Below, one piece after another: positions 1-4,559 of a stretch of 6,135 nucleotides of DNA. Within the stretch, counting starts at the first letter, position 1. Each line of letters begins with the position of its first letter. Made by a program: the position numbers and the translations under genes. The DNA comes from Rickettsiales bacterium. Its GTDB lineage: Bacteria > Pseudomonadota > Alphaproteobacteria > Pelagibacterales > Pelagibacteraceae. The stretch lies in the NCBI GenBank assembly GCA_005801485.1, contig SYDM01000063.1, positions 1 through 6,135 of the forward strand, written 5' to 3'. Below the pieces are notes generated by a model. The model was not told where the DNA came from and did not search any database. It saw nothing but the letters and a program-made list of their open reading frames with translations.

Positions 1-226
1 AAGATGTATTATTGATATTGCAAAATCGAAAGGTATTAAAGTTATAGAGCGTAAAATCAAACCAGAAGAAATGTCTAATTTTGTAGGTTGTTTTTTAACC
101 GGAACCGCAGCAGAAGTAACGCCAGTTGCATCTATTGATAAGTATAATTTTAAAGTCTGCAATGTAATCACGGATCTTTCCGAAAGCTACCAAGATCTTG
201 TTAGAAAAAAGAAAAACTCTGCTTAG
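1..226 (+). CDS. ilvE: Branched-chain amino acid aminotransferase, C-terminal fragment (5' end outside window)
   Basis: An open frame enters from the left edge (first complete codon at base 2) and runs 74 codons to a TAG at 224-226. The fragment has the fold-type IV PLP aminotransferase C-terminus: FLTGTAAEVTPV at visible residues 31-42, preceded by a GIKVIERKI strand and followed by a short helix ending DLVRKK. In E. coli IlvE the equivalent GTAAE segment contributes Thr and Ala contacts to the PLP phosphate and the substrate carboxylate. The enzyme catalyses the reversible last transamination of valine, leucine and isoleucine synthesis in the cytosol. The CFLTGT form, rather than EVFMSGT, is what I expect from alphaproteobacteria. 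D-alanine aminotransferase and aminodeoxychorismate lyase share the fold, but AAEVTPV fits branched-chain enzymes best. The PLP lysine and N-terminal domain are not visible. The gene converges on the methyltransferase with no spacer. Confidence 0.88.
   Translation, partial: RCIIDIAKSKGIKVIERKIKPEEMSNFVGCFLTGTAAEVTPVASIDKYNFKVCNVITDLSESYQDLVRKKKNSA
223..226. other. Overlapping convergent stop codons (ilvE / methyltransferase)
   Basis: The four bases TTAG hold both ends of the two opposing transcription units. TAG at 224-226 stops ilvE on the plus strand, and TTA at 223-225 is the TAA stop of the methyltransferase on the minus strand. No intergenic DNA and no GC-rich hairpin followed by a T-run is visible nearby on either strand. 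Each transcript must therefore end inside the opposing gene, or by a factor-dependent route. Confidence 0.9.
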
Positions 227-963
227 TTTCTTTTAGCAACTATTAATACTGACCAAGCAAAATATTTAAAGTTTTTAATTTTAAAAAAATAGTTGTCTAA
301 TTTGCAAAGAATTTTAAACAATAATGATTTTTCGGGTTTTATATAAAACAGGAAAAATACTAAAGTAAAAAAACCATAATAATTAATTTTTACATTTTTA
401 AATAAAGAATTAATTAAATCAAAATCTTTTTTTATAAAAGGATGTTCATCCACTGATCTAGAATTAGGTGTTAATTTTCTATAAAAATTTATTATGGGGT
501 TAGTTCCTAAAGGTTCTATAAAAACCATTTCACCATCATCTTTAAGGACTTTACTAATTTCATTAATTGCTTTTTCCATATTTAAATGGTGAAGAATTCC
601 GCTGCCAAAAACCAAATCAAAAGTTTTTTCTTTTAATTTTAAATTTTCACAATTATCAATTAAATATTCAATTTTAAAATTTAAGTTTTTTGCGCTTTGA
701 ACCGCTTTATCTATTGAAACTTCAGATATATCTACACCAACTAATCTTTTTGGATTGTACTTAGCAATTTTTTCCGTAACACTCCCAACACCGCAACCAT
801 AATCAAGAACTATTTTTTGATTTGCTTTATTGGATATTATTAAATTAAAATCTTCAAACATATTATGAAGAGCTTTATAAAATATGTTTTCAAATCTACT
901 TTTTTTTGATTGAAGATTATTGTGAAAATTTTTTTCTCTTAAATTAATTTCTGTTAAACTCAT
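223..963 (-). CDS. Class I SAM-dependent methyltransferase, substrate unknown
   Basis: This is a 246-residue protein with a Rossmann-type methyltransferase fold. Motif I is LDYGCGVG (residues 53-60, SAM-binding glycine loop). The acidic end of strand 2 is GVDIS (76-80). Motif IV/V is FDLVFGSGILHHL (115-127), and a post-motif strand leads into EPLGTNP (150-156). The N-terminal 50 residues are a helical cap. After the core come a conserved-looking patch, TPNSRSVDEHP (165-175), and a strongly hydrophobic aromatic segment (about 197-208) that could contact membrane or a lipid-like substrate. The Methyltransf_11/25 pattern is clear, but nothing visible fixes the acceptor. It is the last gene of the minus-strand run, starting 4 bases after the pgsA stop. 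A membrane-lipid, quinone or glycolipid acceptor is a guess from position and hydrophobicity. The ATG at 961-963 fits the fold, and no Shine-Dalgarno sequence precedes it. Confidence 0.85.
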   Translation of the reverse strand: MSLTEINLREKNFHNNLQSKKSRFENIFYKALHNMFEDFNLIISNKANQKIVLDYGCGVGSVTEKIAKYNPKRLVGVDISEVSIDKAVQSAKNLNFKIEYLIDNCENLKLKEKTFDLVFGSGILHHLNMEKAINEISKVLKDDGEMVFIEPLGTNPIINFYRKLTPNSRSVDEHPFIKKDFDLINSLFKNVKINYYGFFTLVFFLFYIKPEKSLLFKILCKLDNYFFKIKNFKYFAWSVLIVAKRN

Positions 964-967
964 TTAA

Positions 968-1555
968 TTAGTTATTCTTATTATCTTCAGATATTGCATG
1001 TTCTATACCCTTTATGAGATAGTCATATCCGGTGTATAAGGTTAAAAAAGCAGAGACCCATAAAAGCATTATCCCGATAGTTTCAGCATTATAGTCTTTA
1101 AAATTAATTATTTTATTTCCAACTTCACCTGTTAATAGAATTGAAATTGAGAACATTTGTAAAAAAGTTTTAAATTTTGCAAGCTTTGTAACTGGTATGG
1201 AAAAACTAATCTTTGCTAAAAATTCTCGTAAACTAGAAATTAGTATTTCTCTAACTAGAATAATAATAGCTGCTATTACTTCATAATTTTTAATTGTCTC
1301 ATTCATCACCAGCAAAACTAAAGCAGCACATACTAAAATCTTATCAGCAATAGGATCTAATAGCTCTCCAAGCTTCGATTCTTCTTTAAGTAATCTTGCT
1401 AATAAACCATCTAAAAAATCTGTAAAACTTGCAATTACAAATAAGAAAAATGGAATTAGATCTCCATACATTCCTGGTAAAAAAAAAGTTAGTACAAATA
1501 TGGGAACGATAATAATTCTACCGATGGTAAGAATATTTGGTATTTTTAATCTCAT
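968..1555 (-). CDS. pgsA: CDP-diacylglycerol--glycerol-3-phosphate 3-phosphatidyltransferase
   Basis: PgsA makes phosphatidylglycerophosphate from CDP-diacylglycerol and glycerol-3-phosphate, the committed step to phosphatidylglycerol and cardiolipin, in the inner membrane. The 195 residues carry a complete CDP-alcohol phosphotransferase motif: D46-x2-D49-G50-x2-A53-R54-x8-G63-x3-D67-x3-D71. These aspartates bind the metals and the CDP group. The N-terminus reads IPNILTIGRIIIVP (5-18), the usual PgsA opening. Hydrophobic stretches at about 10-27, 32-45, 73-85, 91-107, 130-142 and 160-178 match the family's six-helix topology. Length is close to E. coli PgsA (182). Phosphatidylserine synthase and two-CDP-alcohol cardiolipin synthases share the motif, but the N-terminus, length and position next to uvrC favour PgsA; uvrC-pgsA adjacency is common in proteobacteria. 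The gene starts 6 bases after the uvrC stop with no Shine-Dalgarno sequence, which suggests read-through by terminating ribosomes. Confidence 0.93.
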   Translation of the reverse strand: MRLKIPNILTIGRIIIVPIFVLTFFLPGMYGDLIPFFLFVIASFTDFLDGLLARLLKEESKLGELLDPIADKILVCAALVLLVMNETIKNYEVIAAIIILVREILISSLREFLAKISFSIPVTKLAKFKTFLQMFSISILLTGEVGNKIINFKDYNAETIGIMLLWVSAFLTLYTGYDYLIKGIEHAISEDNKNN

Positions 1556-1561
1556 TTAAAT

Positions 1562-3400
1562 TTATTCGTGAAAATAATTATATATTTTTTTAGCTATATT
1601 GTCTTTAATACCCTCAACTGATTTTAAATCATCGAGACTTGCAGACTCGATTGATTTTGCAGATCCAAAATAGTTTAACAAAGCTCTTTTTCTTTGTTTA
1701 CCTATTCCAGCTATTTGATCTAATAAAGATTTACTTAGGTTTTTTTTTCTTTTTGCTCGATGTGAACTGATAGCAAATCGATGAGCCTCATCTCTTAATC
1801 TTTGAATAAAAAAGAGCAATGGATCATTTTTTTCTAATTTAAATTCATTATTCTCAAAATACATTTTTTCTTCACCTGCATTTCTATTTTTACCTTTGGC
1901 TATTGCTATAATTGACAAATCATGAAGTCCCAACTCGTTTAAAACTTCTCTGCTAATTGAATATTGACCTTTTCCACCATCTATCATGATTAAATCTGGT
2001 AAAGATAAAGACCCCGATTGTTCTTTAACAGCTTTAGAAAATCTTCTAAACAAAACTTCTTTGAGCATGCCATAGTCATCACCTTTTACCAATTCATTTT
2101 TTATATTAAATTTTCGGTATCTTTTTTTTATAAAGCCCTCATTACCAAAACATATTAAAGCACCAATACAATCTGCGCCTTGATTATGGCTATTATCATA
2201 AACCTCTAATAAATTTATATTGCTGTTAAGGTTAAATTTTTTAATTAAACTATCAATTAAGTTGTCATTGCTTTGAGTTTCGTAAATTTTTTGAGATAAA
2301 GCTTGTTTAGCATTTTTTTCAGCTAGGTAAGCAAGATTTTTTTCTTCCTTTGATTTAGCTTCTCTTAATATTATTTCTTTTTTTTCCTTATTTTGAAATG
2401 CTTCTTCCAGAAGATCTTTTTCTGAAACATTGTGATTAGTTATTATTAATTTTGGAATAGTTTTATTTTCATAAAACTGAGGTAAAAAAGAAGAAAGAAT
2501 ATTTTCTAATTTTTCATCTGGGTCATGTTTTGGAAAATATGCTTGATTACCCCAGTTTTGTTTTGATCTAAAAAAGAAAACTTGAATGCAAGTTCTACCA
2601 GAATCTTTAAAAATACCAATGACATCTGCTTCGTTTAAATTAGATTGGTTAATTTTTTGCGAGGATTGAATCTGCGCTAGCGCTTTAATCTTATCTCTAA
2701 TTACTGCAGCTTTTTCGTAATCGAGCTCTTTACTAGCTTTTTCCATTTCTTGAGATAAGTTTTCTTGAATTTTTCGTGACTCACCCGAGATAAAATCTAC
2801 AGCATCATTTACTGTTTTTTTATAATCTTTTTCATTAATATATTTAACACACGGTGCAGAACATCTCTTTATTTGATGAAGCATGCAGGGCCTATTCCTA
2901 TTTTTAAAAACATTGTCATCACAAACTCTTAACATAAAAACTTTCTGTAAAATTTTTATAGTCCAATTTGCTGAACCAGCTGAGGTAAAGGGTCCAAAAT
3001 AATATCCTTCTTTAGATTTTTTTCCTCTTAGCTTAATAATTTGAGGCCATTGATCATTATTACTTATGAAAATATATGGGAATGATTTGTCATCTCTTAA
3101 CAAGATATTAAATCTTGGTTTATGTTTTTTAATTAAATTTGCTTCAAGAAGTAAAGCCTCACTTTCATTTGATGTAGTTGTAGTTTCTAAGTCCGTTGTT
3201 AGAGCTAACATTCTTTCAATTCTAATAGGCAAGCTATTGTCAGATACGTAACTCTTAAGTCTGTTTGGAATATTTTTAGCTTTACCTATGTAGAGAATTT
3301 CTTTTTTTTCACCTAGCATTTTATAAACGCCCGGGTTATTTGAAATATAAGGTATTTTATCTTTAATAATTTTTTTACCCTTTTCTAAATTGCTTATCAT
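1562..3400 (-). CDS. uvrC: UvrABC excinuclease subunit C
   Basis: UvrC is the dual-incision nuclease of nucleotide excision repair, recruited by damage-bound UvrB. All domains are present in 612 residues (E. coli has 610). The GIY-YIG 3' nuclease is at about 20-100, with GVY 24-26, YIG 37-39, R47 and the metal-binding Glu in LLLE (E86). Four cysteines follow, C160, C172, C180 and C184, matching the site reported to hold a 4Fe-4S cluster in UvrC. The UVR motif that contacts UvrB lies at about 213-247. The RNase H-like 5' nuclease has D402 in YDNSHNQG, D441/D442 in GDDYG, D474 in IDGGKGQ and H540 in RDEAHRFA, so its catalytic set is complete. Tandem helix-hairpin-helix motifs (GIGKQR, VEGIKD) close the protein at about 560-608. 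The ATG overlaps the folB stop as ATGA, and the first 20 residues have the usual UvrC spacing before GVY, which supports this start. Confidence 0.98.
   Translation of the reverse strand: MISNLEKGKKIIKDKIPYISNNPGVYKMLGEKKEILYIGKAKNIPNRLKSYVSDNSLPIRIERMLALTTDLETTTTSNESEALLLEANLIKKHKPRFNILLRDDKSFPYIFISNNDQWPQIIKLRGKKSKEGYYFGPFTSAGSANWTIKILQKVFMLRVCDDNVFKNRNRPCMLHQIKRCSAPCVKYINEKDYKKTVNDAVDFISGESRKIQENLSQEMEKASKELDYEKAAVIRDKIKALAQIQSSQKINQSNLNEADVIGIFKDSGRTCIQVFFFRSKQNWGNQAYFPKHDPDEKLENILSSFLPQFYENKTIPKLIITNHNVSEKDLLEEAFQNKEKKEIILREAKSKEEKNLAYLAEKNAKQALSQKIYETQSNDNLIDSLIKKFNLNSNINLLEVYDNSHNQGADCIGALICFGNEGFIKKRYRKFNIKNELVKGDDYGMLKEVLFRRFSKAVKEQSGSLSLPDLIMIDGGKGQYSISREVLNELGLHDLSIIAIAKGKNRNAGEEKMYFENNEFKLEKNDPLLFFIQRLRDEAHRFAISSHRAKRKKNLSKSLLDQIAGIGKQRKRALLNYFGSAKSIESASLDDLKSVEGIKDNIAKKIYNYFHE
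3397..3400 (-). other. ATGA stop/start overlap, folB to uvrC
   Basis: On the minus strand ATGA contains the uvrC ATG (3398-3400) and the folB TGA (3397-3399). The sequence before the ATG is A-rich (AAAAAAAAGAAA) with no GGAGG. This suggests uvrC is translated by ribosomes re-initiating after folB, tying its output to the upstream gene. Confidence 0.8.
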
Positions 3401-3807
3401 TTTCTTTTTTTTAGAATTTCAATGCCCACTGAAGAAGCATTCTTAATAATTTCTGGCTTTTCTATTCTCAGTTTAATTTTAATAATATTTTTGTTTATAA
3501 ATAGATTTGAAAATATTTTTTCAGCTAAAGTCTCTAAAAGATCATAATGTTTTTTTTGAGTTAATTTTTTTACGTTACTAATAACTTCTTCATAATTAAC
3601 GATATTGTCGAGATTATTACCGCTTGGTTTTAGAAATGGATTGATATTAATTTCAATATTAAACTTAATTTGTTGCTTTTTCTTCTTTTCAAAATCATGA
3701 ATTCCTATTGAGGTTTTAAAAACCAAGTCTTTGATTAATACTTTTCTTTTATAAGTATATTTTTCTATATTTGAAAAATTTAAGACTTTTAAATTTTTAT
3801 TTTTCAT
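3397..3807 (-). CDS. folB: Dihydroneopterin aldolase family protein (FolB-like)
   Basis: FolB cleaves 7,8-dihydroneopterin to 6-hydroxymethyl-7,8-dihydropterin and glycolaldehyde in folate synthesis, and often also epimerises it. The 136 residues align with E. coli FolB throughout. IGIHDFE (34-40) matches IGVYDWE, placing the conserved active-site Glu at E40. NYEEV (71-75) gives the conserved Tyr at Y72, LLETLAEKI (90-98) gives the pterin-anchoring Glu at E92, and [11 protein letters not shown] (110-120) gives the catalytic Lys at K117. The end, SVGIEI, is typical. The protein has about 15 extra basic, polar residues before the first beta strand; no later ATG exists, and the ATG overlaps the preceding stop, so I keep this start. 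Related FolX epimerases and tunnelling-fold homologues are possible, since substrate choice cannot be read here. Its coupling to the PTR1/FolM-like reductase supports a pterin pathway role. Confidence 0.87.
   Translation of the reverse strand: MKNKNLKVLNFSNIEKYTYKRKVLIKDLVFKTSIGIHDFEKKKKQQIKFNIEININPFLKPSGNNLDNIVNYEEVISNVKKLTQKKHYDLLETLAEKIFSNLFINKNIIKIKLRIEKPEIIKNASSVGIEILKKRK
3804..3807 (-). other. ATGA stop/start overlap, reductase to folB
   Basis: On the minus strand ATGA holds the folB ATG (3805-3807) and the TGA stop of the reductase (3804-3806). Only a weak AAAGA precedes the ATG. The arrangement predicts translational coupling, so the two putative pterin enzymes would be made in linked amounts. 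Confidence 0.8.
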
Positions 3808-4559
3808 TCTTTAATATTAATTATATCAGGGGTCAGCCAAGCTATATTTTGACCACTATCTACAGGGATAATGTGCCCTGTTATATTATCATTTTTTATT
3901 AAAAATTTTATTGCTGAACAAATATTCTCAGTTTCTACTTTTTTTTTCAGTAAAGTTGCCTGCCATTGTTTTTTAAAATGCTTTTCAGTTTGTCTTTTAT
4001 TTTTAAGTGTTGGACCAGGTGCTATACCGTTCACTCTAATATTCGGTGCAAATTTCATAGCACTTACTTTTGTTAAAGTTTGAAGTCCAGTCTTGCTTAA
4101 AGTGTAAGATAAAAAATGAGGCGTTAATTTAAATATTCTCTGATCGATAATATTAATAATATTTCCTTTATTTTTTTTAGTAAATTTATAAAAATCTCTA
4201 GAAAGTAAGGAAGGAGATTTCAGATTTATATTTAAGTGTTTATCAAATTTTTTTTCATCAAAATTTTCTATATTATCGTTTTCAAATATGGAGGCATTAT
4301 TAATTAAACAATCAATACCTTTCATTTTTTTATAAGCATAAGGAATAATTTTTTTTGTTTCATTAATTATGTTTAAATTAGCTTTAAATAAAAAAATCTC
4401 TGCACCAAGGCTTTCTAGATTTATTTTTAGCTCCTTAACTTCTACAGAAGATTTATTATAATGTAATAAAATTTTGACATCGAAATTAGCTAAAGACTTA
4501 GCAATGGCTGCACCAATTCTTGTTGCCGCACCAGTTATAATTATTTTTTTGGCTTCCAT
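3804..4559 (-). CDS. Short-chain reductase of the PTR1/FolM pteridine reductase type
   Basis: This 251-residue protein is a classical-size SDR with unusual family marks. The cofactor loop is TGAATRIG (9-16), an Arg replacing the middle Gly of TGxxxGxG as in FolM (TGGGRRIG) and PTR1 (TGAAKRLG). HYNKS (33-37) resembles the PTR1 HYHRS motif that grips the NADPH 2'-phosphate. NNAS is at 87-90. The active site is D139, Y152, K156, with Asp in the usual Ser position, as in both PTR1 and FolM. IRVNGIAPGPTL (174-185) and the C-terminal VDSGQNIAW (233-241) complete the fold. PTR1 and FolM reduce biopterin, dihydromonapterin and dihydrofolate with NADPH. By inference this enzyme reduces a pterin or dihydrofolate, perhaps covering for a missing FolA. 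The adjoining folB supports that. Substrate is unproven; a generic 3-oxoacyl reductase is less likely given D139. The ATG sits 5 residues before the first beta strand and inside the end of uvrB. Confidence 0.85.
   Translation of the reverse strand: MEAKKIIITGAATRIGAAIAKSLANFDVKILLHYNKSSVEVKELKINLESLGAEIFLFKANLNIINETKKIIPYAYKKMKGIDCLINNASIFENDNIENFDEKKFDKHLNINLKSPSLLSRDFYKFTKKNKGNIINIIDQRIFKLTPHFLSYTLSKTGLQTLTKVSAMKFAPNIRVNGIAPGPTLKNKRQTEKHFKKQWQATLLKKKVETENICSAIKFLIKNDNITGHIIPVDSGQNIAWLTPDIINIKE
4541..4559 (-). other. 19-base coding overlap, uvrB 3' end with reductase 5' end
   Basis: The last six uvrB codons and its TAA stop (4541-4543) share DNA in another frame with the first codons of the reductase (ATG at 4557-4559). 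Both readings look real. uvrB ends in a basic tail, and the reductase needs this ATG to keep its first Rossmann strand. No strong Shine-Dalgarno sequence precedes the ATG, which favours coupled re-initiation. Confidence 0.8.

Noticed and set aside
173..197. Inverted repeat GATCTT...AAGATC as a possible terminator near the end of ilvE
   Set aside because: Only six pairs with a 13-base loop, it lies within ilvE coding sequence, and the following plus-strand bases are A-rich rather than a T-run. On the minus strand the T-rich stretch comes before the hairpin, not after it.
1479..1748. Nine-base homopolymer runs (A at 1479-1487 in pgsA, T at 1740-1748 in uvrC) as phase-variation or frameshift sites
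   Set aside because: Runs of this length are expected in DNA this AT-rich, both frames are intact, and they encode ordinary Phe-Phe-Leu and Lys-rich stretches.
3066..3251. Plus-strand open frame of 61 codons antisense to uvrC
   Set aside because: Falls across the conserved GIY-YIG domain of uvrC and shows no independent coding features.
3871..4083. Plus-strand open frame of 70 codons antisense to the reductase
   Set aside because: Phe/Cys-rich translation typical of the complement of a lysine-rich gene; no supporting start signal or conserved motif.
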